DNA of 29,100 nt from Chara braunii (Eukaryota; Streptophyta; Charophyceae; Charales; Characeae). Below, piece by piece: positions 1 through 8,420 of this stretch. Each line of letters starts with the position of its first letter. Within the stretch, counting starts at the first letter, position 1. Position numbers and translations under genes: made by a program. The notes under the pieces were generated by a model that saw only the letters and a program-made list of their open reading frames with translations, was not told where the DNA came from and made no database searches. The DNA lies in assembly GCA_003427395.1 (NCBI GenBank), contig BFEA01000137.1:2238872-2267971 (forward strand), in the 5' to 3' direction.

Positions 1-90
<90 letters not shown>

Positions 91-126
91 TTCTCGCTCT
101 CTCGCTCTGTCTCTCTTTCTCTCGCC
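1..126. repeat. CT dinucleotide microsatellite at window start
   Basis: Pure (CT)n runs from the first base to about 86, then a degenerate CT/CGCT/TTCT tail to about 126. The window opens inside the repeat, so its true length is unknown. Similar tracts occur at 12970-13057, 13440-13800, 22563-22624 and, as GA, at the window end. Confidence 0.97.
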
Positions 127-580
127 ATCTCCTCGACCTGAAAAGTCCTGCCATGCTGGGTTTGTGTAGACCGTCAGAATGCCCACACATGTACGCGATC
201 TGTAGTCCGGATTCGCGCGGTGGCGATTACATTGGGTTTAGTCGCCGCGAACGAGCAGTGTCATGTGATCCAACAGGGATTTTTGTCCGTGAGTCCGATG
301 TGTAATAGGGAGTCTATGACGTTCGGGGCCGTTTGATCGTGACGTTTGATTGGGCCGTGTGATGAAGGCGGAGATCGCCTCTTTGTCACGCTCTCTCTCT
401 CTCACTATCTCTTTATCTCTCTTTCTGTCTTTTATCTCATTCGTTTCACTGCGCTTGTTTGTGTCGTTCGCACAAAGTTAGCGAACGCAACTGACAAGCG
501 CAGACAAACGAACGAGACAGAACCAACAGCGTCGTGTTCCACCACCATCGTCTATCAGTGCCTCTATGTCGTGAATCTAG
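127..580. other. No gene seen; short CT-rich patch
   Basis: No reading frame here has recognisable coding character. The open frame starting at 346 runs through a CT-rich patch (about 390-440) and then into the foldback repeat, so it is treated as chance. No RNA gene or regulatory site could be supported. Confidence 0.6.
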
Positions 581-1535
581 TTCCATTGGCGACCACTCGC
601 CCCGATCAGATGGCACACGCACGCGTCCACATGGCAGGTCCTGAACAAGCGTGGGCTCGCTGATGGATGCGAGGCTCTATGCGGCAACAGAATGTTGTCG
701 AATAGAGCCCTGCACCCATCAGCGTGGCCACGCATGATCAGGACTTGACACGTGGTCGTGTGTGCCGTCGTGTTTAACTACCATCTTCGCCCCCGTCGTG
801 TTTAACTACCATCTTCGCCCCCGAACTTACCTCGGGGTGCGTTTGCGGATCTCGTTCCATTGGCAACCACTCGCCCCGATCAGATGGCACAGTCAATGTC
901 CACGTGTAAGTTCCTGAACAAGAGTGTGCACGCAGATGGACGCAAGGCTCTATGTGGCAGCAGAATGGATGCCAGGCTCCAATATAGCCCCGCACCCATC
1001 AGCGTGGTCACGCATGTTCAGGACATGACATGCGGACGTGTGAGTGTGCCATCTGATCGGGGCGAGATGAAGGAGTTTCGGGAGCAAGAATGCATGCGTT
1101 TCATTGGCAATCACTCGCACCAATCAGATGGCACACTCAGACGTCCACGTGTCACGTCCTGAACAAGCGTGACCACGCTGATGGATGTGGGGCTATATGC
1201 GGCAGCAGAATGGATGCGAGGCTACAATATAGCCCCGCACCCATCAGCGTGGCCACACATGTTCAGGACATGACATGCGGACGTGTGAGTGTGCCATCTG
1301 ATCGGGGCGAGATGAAGGAGTTTCGGGCGCAAGAATGCATGCGTTTCATTGGCGATCACTCGCGCCGATCAGATGGCACACTCAGACGTCCACGTGTCAC
1401 GTCCTGAACAAGCATGGCCACGCTGATGGATGTGGGGCTCTATCTGATCGTTGCCACACATGTTCAGGAGCTGTCACGTGAACATGTGAGTGTGCCATCT
1501 GATCGGGGCGAGTGGTCACCAACGAAATGGGACTC
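581..1535. repeat. Array of four foldback (long inverted repeat) units
   Basis: Four related units begin with TTCCATTGGC or TTTCATTGGC at 581, 855, 1099 and 1344; the last three are spaced 244 and 245 bases. Within a unit the left arm (CATTGGCGACCACTCGCCCC followed by GATCAGATGGCACAC) is the reverse complement of the right arm (GTGTGCCATCTGATCGGGGC followed by GAGTGGTC). In the unit at 1099 the pairing continues inward through GGGGCTATAT and ATATAGCCCC, leaving a loop of about 30 nt. Each unit is thus a foldback element of roughly 200-225 bp. The first unit has lost its outer right arm near 766 and the last has a shortened centre. This resembles nested or tandem MITE/foldback insertions; no transposase lies nearby. 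Confidence 0.85.
767..822. repeat. Exact 28-bp tandem duplication
   Basis: GTCGTGTTTAACTACCATCT followed by TCGCCCCC occurs at 767-794 and again at 795-822 without mismatch. It sits where the right arm of the first foldback unit breaks off, so it may mark a rearrangement or insertion scar. Confidence 0.9.
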
Positions 1536-2355
1536 GCGAATATATTGTCTCTCTCACGAAGTGCGATATAAGGATTTCAATCGTATGTTGTCGAACACGA
1601 GAACATGGTTTCTCACGAATCGTGTCTCTTCTGGATTGCACATGGAGTTTCTTCGCGCCGAATTAATTTTTATTGCGCTCAGTTTGTTTATTCGTTTCCC
1701 ACGTAAGTCGCGTCGTGCAGTTCGCTCGGCGTTCGGTTCTGTATCCGTAAAATGTCCTCCACATTCGTCGAATTTTTCATATTTTTGGCCAATTTTTCTC
1801 GCCGACACGAACAATTTTTTCTTATATTTCTTTTGTGCCGTTTTATTAAAGGGTCACATTGCGAATTCCGAAATGGACAACACCATCCGCAGGATCTGCA
1901 CATGGAAAAACAGAGAGCTAAAGACAGGCTCTCTCGCTGCGCATCCTCTCCTTGTCGACGTCTCTATCGATCTTAGTCTCTGTTCCGTGTCTATGCGAGT
2001 TTTCTGCCTTTCTCCAATCTTTGTCTATCGCAGACAGTCGCTCAACCGATCTCAGGTTGGTCCCCCCCTGAGTGCAATCACAGATCAGTAATCCGAAGAC
2101 TGCTACGACAGATTCGAAGACACAGGAGGCGAACGCGAATTCAAATCCTTAAACCCTATCAAACCTCGCGTCAGCCGAACGCCGCGAGGAACCTTTCCGC
2201 TGACTTGGACATAGGACAGGACACAGAGCGATCAGATGCTCATAGGGTATTGTTGACGGCGACATGTTTGACCAACCAGGAGGACGACAGCCCACCCTGT
2301 CCATACCATCTTGTGGTGGCGCAACAACTGACGTATCTGAGCCACCCTTGTTAAT
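1536..2355. other. No gene recognised between foldback array and element leader
   Basis: An open frame from 1414 to 2091 crosses this stretch, but it starts inside the foldback repeat, has no family resemblance and is overlapped by open frames on both strands. From about 2230 the sequence grades into the leader of the ParB-like element. No terminal repeat of that element could be fixed here. Confidence 0.5.
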
Positions 2356-2378
2356 TTCGGTTGCATCCGAGCCACAAC

Positions 2379-2908
2379 CCACTAAAACTCACGGGGCGAC
2401 CACTAACCGAGGCACCTTGGCGAAGTTCGGATTAATCCGAACCACACTGACGTCAAATTTGGATTTGTCACATGCTCAGACGGTATTTACGATGCAGCAC
2501 GTTCCGATAAACGTGAACGACGAAATCACACGCTGTCAAAAGACCGTTCCGTCTCTGATTAATCCGAACCACACCTCCGACAGGATAGGGTCCACCCTCT
2601 GCTCACAGGTCATTGAGGAAAACACGCCGTGCCGATGTCCTCCTCTTGTGGTCGGCCTAATTCGGATGCATCCGAGTCACAACGTCGGTCTTTCGACTCT
2701 GCCCAGTTCGGATGTGTCCGAACTACCACTATCTTCGTTTTCGACCATTTGCTCTACGAAGGGCAGTCTGATGACGGGGGTCAACGATGCCTCGGATTCA
2801 CGCAACTAAAACGAGTCGAGATGGTTACGCTCGGTGGAACAAAGACGAGCTCGAAACTTGTGATGTGACTACAGCAAACGTGTCTGTTGTTTGGATTGGG
2901 CGAGCAAC
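2379..2908 (+). repeat. Leader copy 1 of the ParB-like element (tandem duplication)
   Basis: Blocks of this segment recur in the same order downstream. ACTAAAACTCACG is at about 2389 and 2916. The tract TCGGATTAATCCGAACCACA followed by CATGC(T/G)CAGA and GGTATT recurs around 2428-2490 and 3039-3100. CTCCGACAGGATAGG with GCTCACAGGT recurs around 2573-2612 and 3401-3436. TTCGTTTTCGACCATT with AAGGGCAGT recurs around 2733-2770 and 3807-3841. GACTACAGCAAACGTGTCTG recurs at about 2866 and 4189. The copy ends at GGGCGAG near 2908, directly joined to the start of copy 2. Confidence 0.75.
2846..2908 (+). pseudogene. Orphan fragment of the ParB-like gene's 5' coding end
   Basis: These bases match about 4167-4228 of the main gene closely, sharing GACTACAGCAAACGTGTCTG and TTTGGA(T/C)TGGGCGAG. 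In the main copy this encodes the segment around W-C-D-Y-S-K-R-V-W-Y-L-D-W-A-S. Here it stops abruptly and joins the second leader copy, so it is a broken duplicate. It shows that the duplication took in the leader plus the beginning of the coding region. Confidence 0.7.
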
Positions 2909-4042
2909 AACCAACTAAAACTCACGACGACGACGATATCCCCCGTGATGACGCACAGATTATAATGACACACTACGACAATCGCAGGGAGGTCCGGTGT
3001 GTGGTGGGGCGACAACAAAGCGAAGCGCTTCGGCGAAGTCGGATTAATCCGAACCACACCGGTGACATTTTCGAATTTACCACATGCGCAGAGGGTATTG
3101 ACGACGTCACACGGTCTGATAAACTTGTACGTCGAAAGCACACGGTGTCGGCGCAGCCTATCGTGGTCGCACGTATCGGGACAGCCTCTGTCGAAATCGG
3201 ATAAATCCGAGCCACAGACGTCTTAAACACTCAAGGACGAAGACACACCGTGCGAAATTCGGTTGGACCCGACGACAGTTGGGGAATAACGGAAGCTTGG
3301 ATGGCTGGATGGGCGTCAACAGACCGTGGGGTCCATCCGCTGGTCCCCATCTCGGATTAATCCGAGCCACATTTGCGAAGTTCAGATTCAACCGAACCGA
3401 ACCTCCGACAGGATAGGTTTAACCCAGTGCTCACAGGTCGGTGACGAAAGCACGTGCTGTAGATGACCTCTTGTGGACGACCGTCTCTGGATTGCGCTGT
3501 TCGAATTCGGATGCATCCGAGTCACAACCGTTACCGACTCAGAAGGACAAGAAAACTCGAGTTCGGTTTCGTACGGGCCGAAAGGGGGTGGTCCACACCG
3601 CTTTGGAGCTCGGATTCATCCAAACTACAACGGCGGACTTTACAATCCACTTGTCGACTTCGGATGACAACGTATTCGTCTTCGTCTGCCGTATCAGCGT
3701 TCTAGGGCCTTTTTGCGAGGTGTTGCTTTTCCCGGTGCAGGTGCCTATGCGACATCGGTTTTTCGACTGCGCCTGCTTCGGATGTATCCGATCTATCCCG
3801 CGGTCTTCGTTTTCGACCATTCATTCTCTTAAGGGCAGTGTGACGAGGATGCCTCACGATGCCTCGGATTCATCCGAAACGTGAAGGCTTGTGGACCACT
3901 GTCGTCCAACTATGACTGAACTTCGTTCTTTTGGAGTCTGGGTGACCGATAACAGAACACGTGTTGTGGGTCGTGGTTGATGTTGGGACGTGCTGACTGT
4001 TCTGAGTGAATGTGGGTTCATTTCCTCCGTGTGTTTCAGGGA
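2906..4042 (+). repeat. Leader copy 2, directly upstream of the ParB-like gene
   Basis: This is the second, longer leader copy. Compared with copy 1 it carries extra segments (about 2930-3010, about 3540-3760 and about 3880-4160). It is dense in the CGGATNNATCCG dyad. Just before the chosen start of the gene the sequence reads GTGTTTCAGGGAATGG, which could be a 3' splice site followed by the ATG at 4043. That would make part of the leader a 5' UTR intron, but no donor could be fixed. It probably contains the promoter region of the element; no TATA box is claimed. Confidence 0.55.
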
Positions 4043-4921
4043 ATGGCTTCACACGGACGAGGCCGCTCCGCTGGTGGTTCCACCCCGCATGGAGAGGAGC
4101 GTCGAGGGACGACGTCGTCGCCGACAAGGGAAACGAGTCGGGGAGTTGGAGGTGGGGAGGAAGAACGACGTGCTCAAAACTTTTGGTGCGACTACAGCAA
4201 ACGTGTCTGGTATTTGGACTGGGCGAGCCAGGACGGCTCCGACCCTTTGCAACCACCGTGCGAGCCACTCTTGTTCGTCACCATTCGCGCCGACAGAACG
4301 CGTCTCGCAGGGTCCATCGTCCAGTGGGTCGACGATGGCGAATACAATTTCAAGTTTACGTTGAAGAAGCATTACAGAAGTGATGGTTCTGTCGACGACA
4401 TCGCAAAGGGATGCAAGGTTGCTGGGAGGATGTTCGGCGGGTACGGCCGTCGTGCGATGTCTTTGCCTCACTTTGTCCCGCTAGCGCCGGGGCACGACGA
4501 GGCCCTTCACGTCACAGACTTCCTCGAGGTCTGGGCGAAATCTGGTACCTCTGTCAGTGTCATGGACGTTGGACTTGGAACATCGATCAGTGGTCCTGTT
4601 GGGTTCGCGGGAGGAGAGTGGTCTGAAGGGGGGATGGGAGGTCAGGGTGGCCTGCCAGATATGCCTCCTGATCAAGAGGTGGGCATGTCAGAAGACTCTG
4701 AGGACGACCATCTGCGTGCTCCTTTGAAACCGGGCTTGCATGTATCTCGCCGCCACGGTTTGCTTGGGGAGTCGACGCCACATGGAGGCGGCGATGGCGA
4801 ACGGTTGCGACAGGGCTCAGAATCGACGACTCCTCGTGGTCTGGTCGAAAGGATCGGTTCATTTGTTTGTGGCATGCAGGTGGCCGAGGTTTCACCTGGA
4901 GATCGAGCGGGTGGTCCGTAG
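4043..4921 (+). pseudogene. N-terminal part of the ParB-like element gene, unknown domain
   Basis: The frame begins with a polar, Gly/Ser/Arg-rich stretch (M-A-S-H-G-R-G-R). A compact, well-formed segment at about 4170-4620 follows, rich in aromatic and hydrophobic residues (W-Y-L-D-W, L-L-F-V-T-I-R-A-D, Y-N-F-K-F-T-L-K-K-H-Y). The end is acidic and disordered-looking. I do not recognise the compact domain. A TAG at 4919-4921 interrupts the frame, and the same frame continues at 4922. The beginning of this segment is duplicated at 2846-2908. Confidence 0.55.
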
Positions 4922-6841
4922 GTTCGGGAGGTGCGTGGGTCAGATGAGACAACTGGCCAGGCCCGACCAGCGCCGGCGCAACTGCAGACGGAGTTGAGCC
5001 AGGAACGAGAAGCAAGTGGGAACGTCGCCGGTGAGGAGGAGGTGTCCGAGCAGGGGCCGTTCCGTGAGAGATCGACTGAAAAGACTCAGTCGGGAGGCAA
5101 GCGCAACTTGCCAGATGAGGAAGAGCGCGAGGGAGTAGGTGCTCTGAAAAGGCAGAGAAAGGCAGGAGGGAGTGCTCGGACGCCAACAACACGAGAGGGC
5201 GGTTCCGTTGAGAAGAGGAAAAGGGTTGGAGGTGGGGATAAAACACCAAAAGACTCGTCGATACGGCGAAGAACCGGTGAGTCTTCCGGAAAACGGTCGA
5301 AATCATCGAGGGGAAAGAAAGCAGACGAGGGCGACAGCGGGGAGGAGGATGACGACGTGGAGATTAACCTCAACGCCTTTAACCTCGACAATGCGTTCTT
5401 CCTCGAGATGCAGACAGGGGTGCAGAAGGACGTCGTGTTGCACATCCATCTCGAAAGAATATTAGCTATTCCAGACTGGGAAGACGCATACAACCACCGA
5501 TCCTTGGACGAGTTCCTCGTTGATACCATCGCGTCGGCTATCATCGACTGCTACGAACGCAAAGACATGAGATACACGAAGCCCATTTTCGTTCTCGCTC
5601 CGATCGTCGCGCCTCCAGAGAACGGCGAGCCTGCTGTGCGCATGCTGCCTGCTGACTTCGACAACTCACACCCGAAAAAATGCTGGTATTATCCTGTGTG
5701 TGGACAGCATAACACGAGGGCGGCGATGATGGTGAAAGACCATCCCGTGTTTGATTACTACAACTTCTGTAAATGGCCGTTCTGACCGATCTACTTCCCT
5801 GACGACGAGTTCGACGGCTACGCCCATGTCAGCTGCGAAGACAACATGAAAGACAAGAAGAATCCACCGCGCTTGCAGGTTTTGTCTATGCGGGATATTC
5901 GCAATATATGAAAAATTAAAGGCAAATCGCGTGTGGTGCTCGGCAATGCCTTGAAGAAACAGGACGAGGTGCGAAAGTGGGTGCGGTTCATGGCGTTGGC
6001 AATGAAGAAGACGCCGTACACACCTATCTGGAACCTGTCAACGGAAGCAAAGAAAAGAAAGGAATGGGCTGANAAACTTCGATACTACCTCCCGCTGGCC
6101 ATGNCAGATGACTCCGTCTTCGCTTTGGGGTTGAAGTTCTATGAGGANTGGTCGAAAGGGAAACTCNTTGCTTNCGACGGCCGGCGTTGGACTGAAAAGC
6201 CGCCCACCCATGAGGAGGTGGCCAAGCCAGGACTCTCCACTGTGACTGACAGCCAGGGGCTGAAGAAACACGTCTGGTACATATAGGTGGACGACCTGTC
6301 GTGGAAAAAGGGCAGGGGGAAGCCAAAGAAAGGCGTGGAGGAGAAAACTTTCTACGTCCAAGTTCCGGAGCCGGATGTCCACTGCTGGAAGTAATTGGTG
6401 GACTTGACGGACCGCGAGAAGAAAAGGCTGTTGAACGGCGTCTTGAACCTTAACGTCGTGTGGGTTCAAACGAGTAGCAAAAAGTTGGCCGAGCAGGGGA
6501 AGTTTAGTGTTAAGGAGATGGTCGACATAATAAAAATGGACCGGATTATGCTGAGGATGTGGCACTACGTGGAGTTCGAGTACGAGGAAATGGATAAGCG
6601 GGAGTGGAATGCCAACTCCATGTTCTTCAGGTCCAAGAAGCAACTGTTCGAAGAGTTCAAGGACAGAGGTCTCGACGACAAGCTTTGGAACGAGAGCACA
6701 AAATTTTTCACGGACACCACATACGTCAACAAGTGCCCTCAGTTCTCAGGTGTCAACACGACAACAACATCAAGAGAACGGCGGCCCTCGTCAACGACCA
6801 GCAATTCCCGGCGGAGTGGAAGCGTGTCGTCCTTTTGGTGA
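4922..6841 (+). pseudogene. Linker, ParB/Srx-like domain and middle region
   Basis: A highly charged linker runs from about 4990 to 5360, with K/R clusters such as K-R-K-R-V and R-R-R-T that could act as nuclear signals, then an E/D run. From about 5450 comes a folded region. The key part, at about 5575-5745, reads K-P-I-F-V-L-A-P-I, then W-Y-Y-P-V-C-G-Q-H-N-T-R-A-A-M. This fits the strand-turn-helix of the ParB/sulfiredoxin superfamily, in which a G-x-H/R-x-x-R-A motif follows a core strand; DGQHR proteins of DndB type are similar. Such domains bind or cleave DNA or bind nucleotides. Single-frame protein sequence continues to 6841, broken by TGA 5783, TGA 5909, TAG 6284 and TAA 6392, with a frameshift near 6750. 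The middle region (K-T-P-Y-T-P-I-W-N-L, K-K-H-V-W-Y-I) is not recognised. Single Ns at 6073-6174 add uncertainty. Confidence 0.5.
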
Positions 6842-7755
6842 TTACTGGAGATCGCGCCAAAGGCAAAAAAAGCCCTCGGGGCGTTGATGAATGCATCAAC
6901 ATTATGTGGACAAGGACAAGCGCCTTGACGACGCTGGCCCAGTTTAACGTCAACCCATTGAGTGCCAAAGATCATAAGGAGGCGCTGGGAAAACTAAGGC
7001 ATCAGCTACGCTCCCACACTTGCGTGCTCGACTTATGCGGTACTGTGGACCGTGCGCAATGGGACTCTTCGGCATTCGCGTCTTTGAGGGAGTTGTTGGG
7101 CTTCGTTTGTGAGGACTACTGGACATTGGTGGTATTCGTCCCCTGCCTGTGGAACCTCTCCTTCATGACATGTTTGTCTGCGCTTGGGGCTACCCGATGC
7201 TACACGGGGAAGTGGGTTCGGAAGACGGCATCGAAGAAGACGCATCAGTTCGGAAACAGCGTCTGAGAGGAGCCGGATGTGATGCACATCCTTTTCAAAG
7301 GCGAGGATCCTCGGCTACTTACTCACCCGTTGTACGAGGGAGTTGTTGCTAAAGACAACGCCACCGCTCTCCGGAGGAAACAGAAAGTGACACCCACGGA
7401 TGTGGAGGAGAAGTCTTTCAAGTCCTTGACTTTCGCGGACATCGGAAACCTGACCCAGAGGGGGGCTCTGTACAAGGACGGCGAGCGGAATCCGAATCAG
7501 TTGTGCAATCAGCTTCTTTTCTTCTATGGTGTGGCGGATGCCGTGCTGTTCTTGGGCAAGCCGCACGCGCAGGTGGTGTGGAGTCTGCTTCAGCAGGAAG
7601 GCACGTCTTGGCCGTGGATGGGGACACAACGCAGCTCGAATATACCGTGCAGTATGTCACCCATGAAGTGTCGTCCAAGGCTTACCCATGCGATTTCCAC
7701 CATGTCGTGGTCGAGCCCGTTTATGACCCGAACAAGGACATGTTCTTCAAGTTGA
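6745..7755 (+). pseudogene. Region resembling a permuted N4/N6 DNA methyltransferase fold
   Basis: After the frameshift near 6750 the frame reads through to TGA 7264-7266 and continues to about 7600. The order of features recalls permuted (beta/gamma) DNA methyltransferases. A strand (C-V-L-D-L-C-G) comes where the catalytic DPPY/DPPW motif would sit at about 7020-7045. A hydrophobic strand W-T-L-V-V-F-V-P follows, then G-K-W-V-R. Then comes E-E-P-D-V-M-H-I-L-F-K-G, and finally L-F-L-G-K-P-H-A-Q-V-V-W, which across a frameshift leads to G-R-H-V-L-A-V-D-G-D, like the SAM-binding motif I (F-x-G-x-G, then hydrophobic strand ending in D/E). The DPPY residues are absent, so catalysis is doubtful. 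The fold assignment is an inference from spacing and pattern. ParB and methyltransferase domains do occur fused in phages and bacteria, which makes the pairing sensible. Confidence 0.35.
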
Positions 7756-8417
7756 CTCCGAAGAAAAGGCGCCAGGTCTACTCGTTCCTTTACGGCGAAC
7801 AACCAAGGTTGAGATTTGACCCGCAGTACGTGGTGCGGAAGGAAGTCGCCATTGCGGTCATCCTGGGATACCACGGAGCGAGTCGGGCCGGCGCTGTGAG
7901 CTTCATTAAGAGGTTGGAATATGTCTTTTTTAACGAGGATGTTGTCGATCCGTCCGACTTAACTTTGGATAAGTACAAGCTGGCATTCGATGAGGAGGAC
8001 GACTTCAATATCGAGACTGAGCAGGAGGAGAGCGTTGAGGACGACCTCTTCGATTTGGACGGGCAATTGGCCATCTTCAACGCCCAAGTTTCTGAGTTGC
8101 CATCAGTATGCAAACTGGGGACACCTCTCGCTACACCTACCTCGGGCGGTCCCACGCCCGTGTCCTCCTCAGCGCCTGTCAGAACGGGTGGGTTGTCCCA
8201 TCTGAGAAGTTCGCCGGGGGAGCCTATTCGTCTCACACCGCAGCCCGAACGTCTTCGACCCGACCATCTAGTTCCTCCGGACCATCCGCATCTCAAGGCT
8301 CCTGCGACTCCCTTCCACATGGGCTACAAACACACCTTCTCCACAGCCGAAGATTGGGGCCATGATAACGTGTGGCACCCAGACCATTTCCAGCCAGTCC
8401 TTCTCGACGGCGAATAG
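7599..8417 (+). pseudogene. Post-methyltransferase segment with acidic patch
   Basis: This frame takes over after the shift near 7600, beginning G-R-H-V-L-A-V-D-G-D, and runs to TAG 8415-8417. A folded-looking part (to about 7960) includes D-P-N-K-D-M-F-F-K-L-T-P-K-K and V-I-L-G-Y-H-G-A-S-R-A-G-A. An acidic, low-complexity patch (about 7990-8060) and a Pro/Ser-rich stretch follow. The next open frame begins two codons after the TAG in the same frame, so the stop is probably a lesion inside one gene. Confidence 0.5.
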
Positions 8418-8420
8418 GTA

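Larger units (their letters stand above)
2356..3880. promoter_or_regulatory. Leader cluster of the CGGATNNATCCG dyad
   Basis: Exact copies start at 2428, 2663, 3040, 3198, 3352, 3508, 3779 and 3865. Degenerate ones lie near 2356, 2555, 2707, 2791, 3258, 3381 and 3610. Most extend to TTCGGATNNATCCGAA, and the 3' side is often followed by CCACA. The two central bases vary freely (TA, GC, AA, GT, TC) while both half-sites are conserved. This is the pattern of a dimeric protein's binding site or of a repeated inverted unit. Confidence 0.75.

Noticed and set aside
346-663. 105-codon frame near the window start
   Set aside because: It spans a CT patch and a foldback arm, with no conserved features.
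581-1535. CRISPR-like array (regular 244-245-bp spacing)
   Set aside because: Units are long self-complementary repeats without short direct repeats and unique spacers, and the context is eukaryotic.
4587-5306. 239-codon minus-strand frame opposite the ParB-like gene
   Set aside because: Antisense shadow of the coding strand with no family resemblance. The + frame carries recognisable motifs.
4919-8417. A variant genetic code (TAG/TAA read as Gln), as in some green algae, explaining the in-frame stops
   Set aside because: TGA also interrupts the frame three times and two frameshifts are present, so recoding of TAG/TAA alone cannot rescue the gene. Decay is simpler.
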